Of a DNA stretch of 64,000 bases, positions 1 through 9,263 are shown piece by piece. Every line of letters starts with the position of its first letter. The stretch's first letter is position 1. The DNA is taken from contig JAAYDI010000061.1 in the NCBI GenBank assembly GCA_012729315.1, forward strand, positions 39,261 to 103,260. The letters are read 5' to 3'. Below the pieces are notes generated by a model that saw nothing but the letters and a program-made list of their open reading frames with translations, did no database searches and was not told the DNA's origin. The DNA is from Planctomycetaceae bacterium. GTDB taxonomy: Bacteria > Planctomycetota > Planctomycetia > Pirellulales > Pirellulaceae. The translations under genes and the position numbers were made by a program.

Positions 1-3000
1 TTCTTGGCGTCGGCAATCCGCGCCGTGCGGTCGGCGGGGGTCGCCGCCGACTCGATCAGCACCTCGCAGCAGCGGCCGGCTTCGTAGCCCGCCTTGGCCT
101 GCCAGGTCTGCACGTCTGGCGGCACCTGCTCGGTGCCGTAGCGGAACATGACGCGCTGGAAATCCTTGATCGCGTCATCGAACTGTTTCTGCTGGAACTG
201 GAGTTCGCCGAGCATGAACTGGGCCCGCGCGCCGGCGGCGCCGCGCGATCGCTCGGCCGCCTGCTTGTAGTCAGCGACGGCCTGTTCCAACTGGTCGAGT
301 TGCTGGTGCGCGCGCCCCCGTTCGCAATAGGCTTCGGCCAGGTAATTGCTGTCCGGGAATTGTGTGATGAGCGCATCGAGGAGGGCGATGCTTTCAGGGT
401 ACTTCTGCAGCTGCAGCGCGGCCTGGCCGGCGTGCAACTGGCGCAACACGGCGATCTGAGGGGAAGAGGCTTCCAGCTTGGCAGCTTCGACCAGCGCAGG
501 CAGTGCCTGCTCGTAGTTCCGCATGCGGAAGAGGCATTCCCCCTTCATGAACCAGGCGTCGGAGGCCAGGTTCCCCTGTGGATGGGCATCGAGTTGGGCC
601 TGGAACTGTTCGAGCGACTCGGGGTACTGCTGCAGCTGGTAGTGGGTCCAGCCGAGTTTGTAGTGGATCTTTTCGGACAGGGCCGGATTGTTGGCCTGGG
701 CCGCCCGTGTGTATGCCTGGACCGCCTCCGCATACTGTTTCTTGCCATAGTGGTCTTCCGCGACGTGGAAGTTGGCCTCCGCCGCCAGCGGGCTGGCCGG
801 ATGCTGCGCGGCGAGTGTCGCGAAGGCCTGCACAGCGGCCGCGTCGTCGGGTTGCGATCGATAGGCCCAGCCCAGTTCGTACAGCACGTTGTCGGCGCCC
901 GCATAGTCGGGTTGTTCAGTGAGGAGGGTTGTCAGGGTCTGAGCCGCCTTCGCGAACTCGCCCTGCGCCGACTCGGCCAGGCCGCGTTCGTAGAGCGCAT
1001 CCGCGCGCTGAGCGCTTTGCGGACTGGCGGTCAGGAACTGGTCGATGTCGGCGATGGCTTCCGCGTACTTCTGCTGCTGGCGAAGGGACATGCCTCGTGC
1101 CAACAGCGCGTCACTGCGCAGCGGATGGTCCGGGTGCTGATCGATCAGCGCCGTGAAACCGGCCACCGCCACATCGTACTGGCCGGCCTTGAGTGCCGCC
1201 CAGCCTTGGCCATAGAGCGCATACGGAACATACGTCGACTGCGGAAACTGCTCGACCACCTGGCCGTAGGCGGCGATTGCCTCGGCAAACCGGTCGGTCG
1301 CATAGCGGCACTCCCCCAGTTGGTAATACACCTGATCAGCCAGCGCGGTGGCCGGATGGGCCTGGAGCAGTGCTTCGAGTGTGGCCAGCGCCTGTTCGGT
1401 CTGCTCGAGCTTGCTCTGTGTCCGGGCCAGGTACAGGAGGGTCTCGTCGGCCTGGCGCCACGTAGCGCTGGCCGCCATCGCCGCCTGCAGCTGGTCCGCT
1501 GCTTCGTGGAACTGGTCCAGCTGGAAATGACTCAGCCCGATCAGATAACAGGCTTCCGCTTTCTGGTCTGGCGAGGTCAGCTGGGGAGCGAGAGGCAGGA
1601 GCAGGTCGATCACCGCCTGGTAATCCTGTTGCAGGTAACTGACCAGCGCCAGGCGAATCTGCCACAGGCTCTTGTCCGGATGCTCGGCAGTGTCGTCGAT
1701 CAGCGCGCGATAGAGCGTGGCGGCCTGCGTATAGTCCTTCTTCTGGATCTGGCACTCGGCGACGATGTATCGGGCGTCGGGTGCGAGGACATGTTCGGCG
1801 AACACCTGCTGGAACTGGGTGGCCAGTTCCAGGGCCTGATCGTACTGTTTGAGTTCCAGGGCAGCGAACGCGGCGTTGTAGAGGGCCAGCGCCGCCACCT
1901 CGTGCTCGGGATGCGTTTTGTAGACCTCCAGGTATTCGTGCAGGGCGTCGGCCTGGCGCCCCTCGATTTCGTACAGGGCATCAGCCCGATCCAGCTGCAC
2001 GTTGGCTGCGAACGGGCTGGCTCCGGCCTGTGGCATGATCTTGTCACAAAGTGCCAGTGCCTGATCCGGGTGCTTGGCGCGCAGGTGGATGCGGCACAGC
2101 CAGTGGGCGGCCTCCACCGCCCGCTCGCCCTCCGCCGCCACGACCTTGTCCAGCCAGACGGCCGCCTGGTCATACTGTTCAGCGCGATAGTAACAGCGGC
2201 CGGCCGCCAGCGTCGCCTCGGGAACCTCCGCAGACTGCGGGAAGCGTTCGGTCAGCGAGACGTAGAGCGCGGCGGCCTGGGGGAATTTCTCCAGCCGCGT
2301 CGCGCAGTACGCCTGCCGCAAGAGCGCGTGATCGGCGGCCGCAAACCCGTCGACGCCAGCCACCGCTGCGAACATTTCACCCGCCAGCGCTACGTCACCC
2401 TGCTGCAGCACCGTCTCGGCTTTCCGCATCTGCACTTCCGTGACCAGTTCGTCCGTGGGATACCCCTCGAGGAACATATCGTACGCCTTGCTGGCCTGCG
2501 CCCATTCGGCCAGTTCTTCCAGCGTCACGCCCAGGGCATAGAGCGCATCGGACCGCAACTTGGATTCCGGAAACCCGGTCACAAGCTTGCCGTACGCCAG
2601 CGCCGCCTCCTTGCGTTTGCCCACCGCATAATGCGACTCGGCCTCAAAGAACAACGCCTGTTCGACGTGCTTCCCCTTGGGATGGTCGGCCGCGAGCTTT
2701 CCAAACGTCTCGGCCGCCAGTGGGTACTGAGCCGCATCACCGGCGGTGGCCAGCGAGTAATAGCACCAGCCGAGATTCAGGCAGGTCTCTTCCATCTGTT
2801 CGAAGTCGGGATATTTCGTCACCACCTGCCGGAACGACTCGGCCGCCTTGGCATACTGTTTCAGCTGCAGTTGGCAGACGCCCAGGTAGTGCAGGGCCTT
2901 GGGGGCCAGCGGATCGGTTCCGAAGCGATCCAGGAACCGCGTCCATTCTTCCACAGCCACCTCAAATGCGCCGTTGTTCTGGTAGTTCGCCGCGTCTGTG

Positions 3001-3170
3001 TAGATGCTGAGCGCCTCGGGGGACGACTGAGCGGGCGACTCGGCCGCCGGCTTCTTCTCTTCCTGAGCTGCCAGCAGAGCCGCCAGCCCGCTGACCGTTC
3101 CCACCCCCCCCCAGACCGCGATCGCCCCCGTAGCCGCCACGAGCAGGGAGACACGAAATGTACGCAACAT
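1..3170 (-). CDS. Giant secreted tetratricopeptide-repeat protein (5' part; runs off the left edge)
   Basis: Reading from an ATG at 3168-3170, this frame stays open to the window edge (more than 1050 residues). The start MLRTFRVSLLVAATGAIAVW is a signal peptide or membrane anchor. It is followed by a charged linker and then an almost unbroken array of 34-36-residue helical-hairpin repeats with the TPR pattern (alternating small/aromatic positions; A-x-Y and P-x-S boundaries such as YPDFEQ, FPESK, FPQSAE). Repeats of this type resemble YbgF/BamD-like periplasmic TPRs, and a scaffold role outside the cytoplasm is likely. No catalytic domain is visible in the part present. The C-terminus lies outside the window. 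A 985-codon open frame on the opposite strand is a shadow produced by codon bias. The gene is divergent from the epimerase at 3467. Confidence 0.85.
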   Translation of the reverse strand, partial: MLRTFRVSLLVAATGAIAVWGGVGTVSGLAALLAAQEEKKPAAESPAQSSPEALSIYTDAANYQNNGAFEVAVEEWTRFLDRFGTDPLAPKALHYLGVCQLQLKQYAKAAESFRQVVTKYPDFEQMEETCLNLGWCYYSLATAGDAAQYPLAAETFGKLAADHPKGKHVEQALFFEAESHYAVGKRKEAALAYGKLVTGFPESKLRSDALYALGVTLEELAEWAQASKAYDMFLEGYPTDELVTEVQMRKAETVLQQGDVALAGEMFAAVAGVDGFAAADHALLRQAYCATRLEKFPQAAALYVSLTERFPQSAEVPEATLAAGRCYYRAEQYDQAAVWLDKVVAAEGERAVEAAHWLCRIHLRAKHPDQALALCDKIMPQAGASPFAANVQLDRADALYEIEGRQADALHEYLEVYKTHPEHEVAALALYNAAFAALELKQYDQALELATQFQQVFAEHVLAPDARYIVAECQIQKKDYTQAATLYRALIDDTAEHPDKSLWQIRLALVSYLQQDYQAVIDLLLPLAPQLTSPDQKAEACYLIGLSHFQLDQFHEAADQLQAAMAASATWRQADETLLYLARTQSKLEQTEQALATLEALLQAHPATALADQVYYQLGECRYATDRFAEAIAAYGQVVEQFPQSTYVPYALYGQGWAALKAGQYDVAVAGFTALIDQHPDHPLRSDALLARGMSLRQQQKYAEAIADIDQFLTASPQSAQRADALYERGLAESAQGEFAKAAQTLTTLLTEQPDYAGADNVLYELGWAYRSQPDDAAAVQAFATLAAQHPASPLAAEANFHVAEDHYGKKQYAEAVQAYTRAAQANNPALSEKIHYKLGWTHYQLQQYPESLEQFQAQLDAHPQGNLASDAWFMKGECLFRMRNYEQALPALVEAAKLEASSPQIAVLRQLHAGQAALQLQKYPESIALLDALITQFPDSNYLAEAYCERGRAHQQLDQLEQAVADYKQAAERSRGAAGARAQFMLGELQFQQKQFDDAIKDFQRVMFRYGTEQVPPDVQTWQAKAGYEAGRCCEVLIESAATPADRTARIADAK

Positions 3171-3466
3171 GGCTACTCCTTCACCCAACATCCAACCACG
3201 CCACCGTTTACAGGCCCGCGCACCCGTCCGATTATGGAGCGGCGTGCCGCGCCGTGATGCCGTTGTCCTGTTCAATTCAGTGTACCGATGTATTGGGGGG
3301 GGGAGTAGGGAGCAGGACGGTATTGGGTGCAGCCATCTCCTCCGGACCCCGCCCTGCGTGGCTACTCCTTGCTGTCATCCGCCCGACCAAGTACGCTTGA
3401 AAAGCATGTCGTGTCGGGCCGCGGGCCTGACCGTTCGGTCCCGCACTCTCATGGCTGTGGCACCTC

Positions 3467-4441
3467 GTGACAAAAGTCTTGGTAACCGGTGGCGCTGGTT
3501 TCATTGGTTCTCATCTGACCGAGAAACTGCTGGAGCGCGGCGACGAAGTGATCGTGGTGGACGACGAGTCGACCGGGCGATACGAGAACCTCGCGGCCGT
3601 ACATAACCATCCGCGGCTGACCTATGTGCGGGGCTCGATCGACGATGAGTCGCTGGTGCAGCGCGTGGTGGACGAGGCGGATCAGATCTACCACCTGGCC
3701 GCCGCAGTCGGCGTTGCGCTCATCGCGCGGGAGCCGATCCAGACGATCGAGCGGAACATTTATCCCACGCAGCTGCTGTTGAACAAGGTGCGTTCGCGCG
3801 TGGCGGGTGGGGAGTCGGTGAAGGTGTTCCTGGCCAGTACGAGCGAAGTGTACGGGAAGAACCCCAAGCCGCTGTGGGATGAGGACGACGACCTGGTGTT
3901 CGGCGCGACGACCAAGGCACGGTGGTCGTATGGCGCGTCGAAGGCGATCGACGAGTTCCTGGCGCTGGCCTGCTGGCGCCAGTCGCAAGTGCCCGTGGTG
4001 ATTGGGCGGTTCTTCAACGTGGTGGGGCCGCGCCAGTCGGGCGCCTACGGCATGGTGTTGCCGCGGTTCGTCGCGGCCGCTCGATCCGGCAAGCCGCTGG
4101 TGGTGCACGACGACGGGCACCAGGTCCGCTGTTTCGCCCATGTGCAGGACGTGATCGCAACCGTGATGGCCTTGATGGCCGAACCTCGTGCGGTCGGCCG
4201 CGTGTTCAACATCGGCAGCGACTACCCGATTTCGATTCTCGAGCTCGCTCAACGGGTCGTGCGGATTTCCGGGTCCAGGTCCGGCATCGAGTTCCAGAGT
4301 TACACGGACGCCTACGACCGGGATTTCGAGGACGTGCGGCGCCGCGTGCCTAATCTGGCGCGCGTCCGAGACACCATCGAGTACCAGCCGGTGTACGATC
4401 TGGACGGGATTATCCGCCAGCTTGTCGAGTCCACGCCGTAG
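3467..4441 (+). CDS. NAD-dependent epimerase/dehydratase (extended SDR family)
   Basis: The 324-residue product probably interconverts or decarboxylates a nucleotide sugar for surface polysaccharide. The start is a GTG (MTKVLVTGGAGFIGSHL), which puts the Rossmann glycine motif GGAGFIG at residues 8-14. An acidic DDES follows strand 2, as expected for NAD binding. STSEVYG (about residues 124-130) is the Ser/Thr strand, and Y155-x3-K159 (YGASK) is the catalytic pair. RFFNVVGPRQ is typical of UDP-glucose 4-epimerase and UDP-glucuronate decarboxylase relatives. The substrate cannot be fixed from sequence. It stands alone, divergent from the TPR gene and followed by a hairpin-containing spacer. 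Confidence 0.85.
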   Translation: MTKVLVTGGAGFIGSHLTEKLLERGDEVIVVDDESTGRYENLAAVHNHPRLTYVRGSIDDESLVQRVVDEADQIYHLAAAVGVALIAREPIQTIERNIYPTQLLLNKVRSRVAGGESVKVFLASTSEVYGKNPKPLWDEDDDLVFGATTKARWSYGASKAIDEFLALACWRQSQVPVVIGRFFNVVGPRQSGAYGMVLPRFVAAARSGKPLVVHDDGHQVRCFAHVQDVIATVMALMAEPRAVGRVFNIGSDYPISILELAQRVVRISGSRSGIEFQSYTDAYDRDFEDVRRRVPNLARVRDTIEYQPVYDLDGIIRQLVESTP

Positions 4442-4594
4442 GCCGCACGCCGCGGGAGACATCAGAAGCGGTCCGCCGCAGCCAACTCAGCACCATCCAC
4501 AGGCGGCCTGCCTCCCCCCCACTTCCGGACGATATTCTTGACATTTCCGGTTTGGGAGAGTCGAATTTAGGTGTTGCCCGAAATTCACTTGCGA

Positions 4595-4636
4595 ACGTTC
4601 AGCAGGGGCTCCGCTGGCGGAGCCCGCGCTGAACGT
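4595..4636. repeat. Strong two-part inverted repeat (hairpin) between epimerase and prepilin genes
   Basis: An outer 9-bp stem (ACGTTCAGC at 4595-4603 with GCTGAACGT at 4628-4636) encloses an inner 7-bp stem (GGCTCCG at 4607-4613 with CGGAGCC at 4618-4624). There is no T-run, so it is not a classic intrinsic terminator. It lies about 155 bp after the epimerase stop and about 95 bp before the prepilin start. It could be an RNA structure or a binding site. The rest of 4442-4728 shows nothing else. Confidence 0.6.
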
Positions 4637-4728
4637 ATGTCGGCAACGTCTTATCTGCCGGCGCAGTCGCGCTGCACCTTGCGCGTCCACGACTTGACAG
4701 ACACGAGGCACAGGCAAGGAGAGGCTCT

Positions 4729-6414
4729 ATGAGGTCACTACGCGGTTTTCGCCGATCAACTCACAGGGGCCCGTATCGCAGGGGCCTGTGGCTCCCATCA
4801 AGGAACGGTACGATGCGCACATGTCGCGGCTTTACGCTGATCGAATTGCTGGTGGCCATGACCTTGTCGCTGATCATTGTCTTGGCCGTGACTCAGGTCT
4901 TTCGGCTGGTGGGTGACAGCGTGCTGGCCGGCCGGGCGGTGGTGGAGATGTCCAGCCAGCTGCGAACGGCCGCGGACCAGCTGCAACGCGACCTGAGCGG
5001 GATCACGGTGCCGGTCCGGCCGTGGGCGGCGCCGGACACCGGCAGCGGGTATTTCATGTACTACGAAGGCCCGTTCTGGGATCTGGGATTGGGGCCGGCG
5101 GCGGCGGACGCTGCGCCGACCCCGCGCATCCGGCCGTGGTTCGGGGAATCCAGCATGGGCGACATCGACGATGTGCTGATGTTCACGTCCTGCACGAGCG
5201 ATGCACCGTTTGTGGGTCAGGTCATGGCGTCGTTGGACCTTTCGAATCCCGGCAAGGTGCGGCTGTACATCGACCCGGCCAATCCGACGCATCGCGAGAC
5301 GATCGAGTCACGTGTGGCCGAGGTGGTGTGGTTCACCCGGTTCAACGATCGCAACGGCAACGGTCAGCCGGATACGGGCGAAGTGACACTCCACCGACGC
5401 GCCTTTCTGGTGTTGCCCAACCTGGATCTCACCGATTCGACCATCCAGGCCCTCTCGCCGCTGCAGTTCCACAGTGCGTTCGACATCTCGGTGCGCACGA
5501 CAATGACCAGTGCCAACACGTGGGCCCGCCTTCCCAATTCGCTCGAGGACCTGGCGCTCCGGGAGAACCGGATTGCCCACGATGTCTCGGGCTCCTACCC
5601 GCTGCTCAATACCCCGAACCGCCAGTTCCCATCGCTGTTCTGGCGCGGGCTGCTGGCGCCCCAGGGTGCGGTGCCGACCCCCGGTCTGGACAACCAGTGG
5701 GGGGTGGCAGGTGTGGATGATGATGGCAACGGCACGATAGACGATGTGAGTGAAGCGGGGCACTTCGGCAGCGACGATCTCATGCGGCCGATCGACCTGG
5801 CGGCCCCCCCCTGGCCCCCTTCGCTGGTCAGCCGTGAGGTATACGCCGAGTCGTATGGCAGCGACGTGGTGCTGACGAACCTGGCCGCGTTCGATGTCCG
5901 AGCGTACGATCCGACGGTGCCGATCTACCAGGCCGTGCCGGGGTCTGATCCGGTGTTGCCCGGCGATCCCGGCTACGGCGACGCGATGACCGGCTCACCT
6001 ACGCCACTGGGAAATGGCGGCTATGTCGACTTGTTTTACCGGCGTTATGTCGGCGGAGGCTCGTCCGTGTTCTCCGATCCGCCTTTGCCCCGATCGGGGA
6101 TGCAACTGTACCTGCCGGTGTTCTGGGGTCAGCAGCAGTTCCCGGCTGTCTACGATACCTGGTCGCTGGACTACGAACGCAACGGGATCGACGAGGACGG
6201 GCTGCTCGGCCTGGACACCACAGGGCTGGTGGATCAGGGGACCAACGGCATTGACGACGATGGCGTCCACGGCGTGGACGACCCGGGTGAGCGCGAGACG
6301 TCGCCCCCCTACCCTGTTCCGCTACGCGGCATCCAGGTGCGGCTCCGCATCGTCGATCGCGACACGCGTCAGGTCCGGCAGATGACCGTGACGTCGGACT
6401 TTACGCCGGAATGA
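4729..6414 (+). CDS. Prepilin-type N-terminal cleavage/methylation protein with EF-hand-like calcium loops
   Basis: The product is 561 residues. The start at 4729 is favoured by an AAGGAGAGG ribosome site; an internal ATG at 4813 would give a shorter leader. The class III (type IV pilin) signal is RG|FTLIELLVAM, cut after Gly34 by prepilin peptidase, followed by a hydrophobic helix (SLIIVLAVTQVFRLV). This makes it a minor pseudopilin of a type II secretion or type IV pilus-like machine (GspJ/PilW-like). The large extracytoplasmic part contains four Asp/Asn/Gly loops of the D-x-N/D-G-N-G-x-x-D type, near residues 206, 328, 482 and 504 (for example DRNGNGQPD, VDDDGNGTID, GIDDDGVHGVDD). These resemble EF-hand or dockerin calcium-binding loops. 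No other pilus genes are adjacent. Confidence 0.85.
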   Translation: MRSLRGFRRSTHRGPYRRGLWLPSRNGTMRTCRGFTLIELLVAMTLSLIIVLAVTQVFRLVGDSVLAGRAVVEMSSQLRTAADQLQRDLSGITVPVRPWAAPDTGSGYFMYYEGPFWDLGLGPAAADAAPTPRIRPWFGESSMGDIDDVLMFTSCTSDAPFVGQVMASLDLSNPGKVRLYIDPANPTHRETIESRVAEVVWFTRFNDRNGNGQPDTGEVTLHRRAFLVLPNLDLTDSTIQALSPLQFHSAFDISVRTTMTSANTWARLPNSLEDLALRENRIAHDVSGSYPLLNTPNRQFPSLFWRGLLAPQGAVPTPGLDNQWGVAGVDDDGNGTIDDVSEAGHFGSDDLMRPIDLAAPPWPPSLVSREVYAESYGSDVVLTNLAAFDVRAYDPTVPIYQAVPGSDPVLPGDPGYGDAMTGSPTPLGNGGYVDLFYRRYVGGGSSVFSDPPLPRSGMQLYLPVFWGQQQFPAVYDTWSLDYERNGIDEDGLLGLDTTGLVDQGTNGIDDDGVHGVDDPGERETSPPYPVPLRGIQVRLRIVDRDTRQVRQMTVTSDFTPE

Positions 6415-6426
6415 TGTTTAATTACG

Positions 6427-6569
6427 AATGACGAGATACCCAAGCACGAAGGAAATGTCGAATGAATGCGTTATGACGATTGCGTGATCTGTGTCGACAC
6501 AATCTGACGCGAATGCGTCACTCATCATTCAGCATTCGTTCTTCCTTCGTGCTTGGGTATCTCGTCATT
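6427..6569. repeat. Perfect 28-bp inverted repeat between convergent genes
   Basis: The arm at 6427-6454 is the exact reverse complement of 6542-6569, and the inner flanks (6455-6475 versus 6515-6541) are partly complementary as well. The pair brackets about 87 bp in the 161-bp gap between the convergent prepilin and DUF1080 genes. It could act as a two-way terminator, or it could be a small miniature inverted-repeat element. It contains no ORF. Confidence 0.8.
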
Positions 6570-6575
6570 GGTTAT

Positions 6576-7820
6576 TTACCATGCCATTTCGGTGGCGCGC
6601 AGGTTCCGAAACGACAGATTGGTCGTCGGATCGTGTCCTTGGATCATGATGGTGCCGGGATCGAGGCGCAGCCCTTTCCGCGGGTTGGGATCTGCGGGGC
6701 GGGTATCGGTCCAATCGGTGACCTGGTAGCCGTTGACCCAGACGGCCACGTGAGGACCGTGGGCGACGATGGTTTTGTGGAACCACTGGAGGTCGTCGGC
6801 GACGACGCGGCGGGCATCGGCGCGGCGGAAGATGCCGCCGGTGCCGCAGTCCGCCGGTTGCGTACGGTCGCCGTTCTTGAACACGTTGTGAATCTGGCTT
6901 TCGTAGCCGTTCATATCTTCACCCGGCACGCACCGGAAGAAGATGCCCGAGTTCAGCCCCGGGGCATGGCTGATGCATTCCAGTTGTAGCAGGAAGTCGC
7001 CGTACTGTTTTTCCGACTCCAGTTGCCCGCGCCCGTTCTGGACGTTCAGGGTTCCATCTTCGGCCACCGTGAACCGGCTGGCCAGTTCCGGGTACTCCTT
7101 CCACCCCGTGAGATCGTGGCCGTTGAAGATAGCTTCCAGTCCCAGCGGGCGGAGGCGGACATTGCGGAACGCGATCCGGCCCTGGCTGTGCTTCAGCCCG
7201 ACATGGCCGCGCAACAGCGGCTGGGGGTCGGTGTAGTCGAGCACCTGCTGGCCGTCGAGCGAGACGACGATGTGGCCGGCCTGCACGTGCACCTCGAAGG
7301 TCTGCCACTCTGGCCGGTTGAGGTCCTTCGGCACAGCTTGACGATCGACCAGGCTGCCCGTGGGGAACGGATGGTCGCCGTCGGCAATGTTCAGTTCATA
7401 GCAGTCGGCAGCCGCATCCTGCGGATCAGGAGTGGTGGCCAGGACGATGCCGCTGTTGGTCCCCGGCGCGCGGAGGAACTCGACGTGCAGCACGTAGTCA
7501 GCGAACTGCGTGGTGGTGGTCAGCAGCGTCTTATCGCCGTGTTCGACGACAATCGTCCCGTCCTCGACACGCCAATCTGCCCGCTTGTCGTGCTGCCAGC
7601 CGAACAGTGTCAGGCCGTCGAACAGCGAGATCCAGCCCTCTGCCAACAGGTCGTCACTGAGCAACTGAGGCTCGCCAGTGTCGGCCGCCGGCGCCACGGC
7701 CGTATCCGGCCGCGACTCCGGAGCTTTCGCGGCGGGGGGCGTGTCCGTGCAGCCGGCGACGACCAGCCCACACGCGACGGCACAGATCAGCCGGCAGATC
7801 CAATCCGATGTCCGATTCAC
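6576..7820 (-). CDS. Lipoprotein with two DUF1080 (3-keto-disaccharide hydrolase/LamG-like) domains
   Basis: The start chosen is a GTG at 7818-7820, preceded by GGGAG and leading directly into a lipoprotein signal (hydrophobic stretch, then VVAGC with Cys24 as the lipidated residue). The 414-residue product has two tandem beta-jellyroll DUF1080 domains. The first runs from about residue 62 (GWISLFDGLTLFGW) and the second from about residue 225 (LEAIFNGHDLTGWKEY). The paired motifs LNSGIFFRC and YESQIHN in the second domain, and TNSGIVLA in the first, are family hallmarks. Such proteins are abundant in Planctomycetes and act outside the cytoplasm on glucosides; some members hydrolyse 3-keto-glycosides. 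It may be co-transcribed with the aldolase upstream, although 277 bp separate them. Confidence 0.9.
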   Translation of the reverse strand: MNRTSDWICRLICAVACGLVVAGCTDTPPAAKAPESRPDTAVAPAADTGEPQLLSDDLLAEGWISLFDGLTLFGWQHDKRADWRVEDGTIVVEHGDKTLLTTTTQFADYVLHVEFLRAPGTNSGIVLATTPDPQDAAADCYELNIADGDHPFPTGSLVDRQAVPKDLNRPEWQTFEVHVQAGHIVVSLDGQQVLDYTDPQPLLRGHVGLKHSQGRIAFRNVRLRPLGLEAIFNGHDLTGWKEYPELASRFTVAEDGTLNVQNGRGQLESEKQYGDFLLQLECISHAPGLNSGIFFRCVPGEDMNGYESQIHNVFKNGDRTQPADCGTGGIFRRADARRVVADDLQWFHKTIVAHGPHVAVWVNGYQVTDWTDTRPADPNPRKGLRLDPGTIMIQGHDPTTNLSFRNLRATEMAW

Positions 7821-8097
7821 GATGTCACTCCCACGGGGTTCGAGAACGGAAGGGGCATGCAACCAAGTGAAGATCGAAGACCATTGTGAACAACGGACCC
7901 CAGAGGGCCAATAGGACCAACCGGCCGCTGCAATTCTGCGCTTCATTTCACAAGGGAATCGGGTTTCACCCAACCGGGCCTGCCCCGTAAGCTCGTCTCG
8001 TTCCCACAGCTCTTGACCCGAATGTGAGCAAGGAGATCTCTGATGAAACGGGGGTGGCGTCCTCACCGGATGACCGACAAACGCATCCGGCCCCGTC

Positions 8098-9117
8098 TCA
8101 GCCCCGTTCCCGCAGTTCGCCGACGATCCGCTGCACGATGCGTGCGACCTGTTCCGGGTCGATCTCGATGCTGGCCGGGCAACCGCCGACAGGTTCGTCG
8201 GTGAAGCCTTCGGCGGCCAGCAGGCACTGGAGTTGCCGCCCGAGCTGATCGAGTTCAATCTGCTGGCTGGGCGATTTCGGCTGGCGTCCCCGGCCGGCGG
8301 CGAATCCGCGCAGCTGCAGCGCCGCGCGGAAGCCCTCGGGAAACTCAGCCGAATAGAGCATGGCGTCGAACAGCAGGAGCAGCCGGTACTGCAGGTCGCG
8401 CGCGGCGTCGAGTTGGCCGGAGACGGTCAGGTCATAGAGCTTGCGGGTGATTTCCGGCACGATGCCACTGGTCGCATTCGTGCCGCCATCGCATCCGATC
8501 AGCAGCATCGGCATCAGGGCCGCATCCCAGCCGGTGAGGAAGCTGAAGTCGGGGCGCTGCGGGCGAACGGCGGCGATCATCCGCATCATGTGCGGCAGAT
8601 CGCCGGAGGAGTCTTTGATGGCGACGACGCGCGGGCACTCGTCGGCCAGCCGGCGGACGGTGGGCAGGTCGATGGGCGAAGCGAACAAGGGAATGTTGTA
8701 CAGCGTGACGTCGATGGGCGAGTTATCGGCGATTTCCTTGAAGTAGGCGTACACGCCGGCGGGGGTCAGTTTGTAGTAGAACGGCGCGACGATGGCGACG
8801 GCCCGGGCACCCAACTGATGATAGCGTTCGCAGGCCCGAATGGTCTCCCGCGTGTTGGCCTCCGCCGCCCCGGCCAGGATCGGCACGCGACCGGCCGTCT
8901 GATCGGCGATAATCTCAATGATCCGCCGCCGCTCGTCGGCCGTGAACCGGGTGAACTCGCCGGTCGATCCGTTGGGATACAGACCGTGGACGCCGCGTTG
9001 GATGAGCCAATCGACGTAGCGGCGCAACTCGCGTTCGTTGATCTCGCCGCGATCATCCAGCGGCACGACGTTCGGAGTGAAGACCCCCTGCAGGCGGTTG
9101 CGAGATTCGTAGGTCAT
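8098..9117 (-). CDS. Dihydrodipicolinate synthase family (DapA/NAL-type) class I aldolase
   Basis: The 339-residue TIM barrel has the pyruvate-binding signature GSTGE (residues 50-54), the catalytic Tyr140 (LYNIP) and the Schiff-base Lys168 (VAIKDSSGD). The family covers lysine biosynthesis, N-acetylneuraminate lyase and keto-deoxy-sugar aldolases. The protein is longer than true DapA (about 290 residues). A C-terminal extension includes [15 protein letters not shown], so a sugar-acid aldolase role is at least as likely as lysine synthesis. No other lysine genes are nearby. It lies upstream of the DUF1080 lipoprotein on the same strand, consistent with a carbohydrate-catabolic pair. Confidence 0.85.
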   Translation of the reverse strand: MTYESRNRLQGVFTPNVVPLDDRGEINERELRRYVDWLIQRGVHGLYPNGSTGEFTRFTADERRRIIEIIADQTAGRVPILAGAAEANTRETIRACERYHQLGARAVAIVAPFYYKLTPAGVYAYFKEIADNSPIDVTLYNIPLFASPIDLPTVRRLADECPRVVAIKDSSGDLPHMMRMIAAVRPQRPDFSFLTGWDAALMPMLLIGCDGGTNATSGIVPEITRKLYDLTVSGQLDAARDLQYRLLLLFDAMLYSAEFPEGFRAALQLRGFAAGRGRQPKSPSQQIELDQLGRQLQCLLAAEGFTDEPVGGCPASIEIDPEQVARIVQRIVGELRERG

Positions 9118-9263
9118 GGGTCAGCCATTTCGCCCTGATGATTCAAATCGCCCGCCACGCCCTTGCGTGACGGCCAGCAACCCTTAATCATAGCTTGGCG
9201 GAGCAGGTGTGGCAGGCACGCTGCGGGACGTGGAGCGTGAAATCAGACCCAGGGGCCCTGGTC

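Noticed and set aside
300..3257. 985-codon open frame on the plus strand
   Set aside because: It is antisense to the TPR gene; its translation has no domains and the minus-strand frame shows clear TPR periodicity and a signal peptide.
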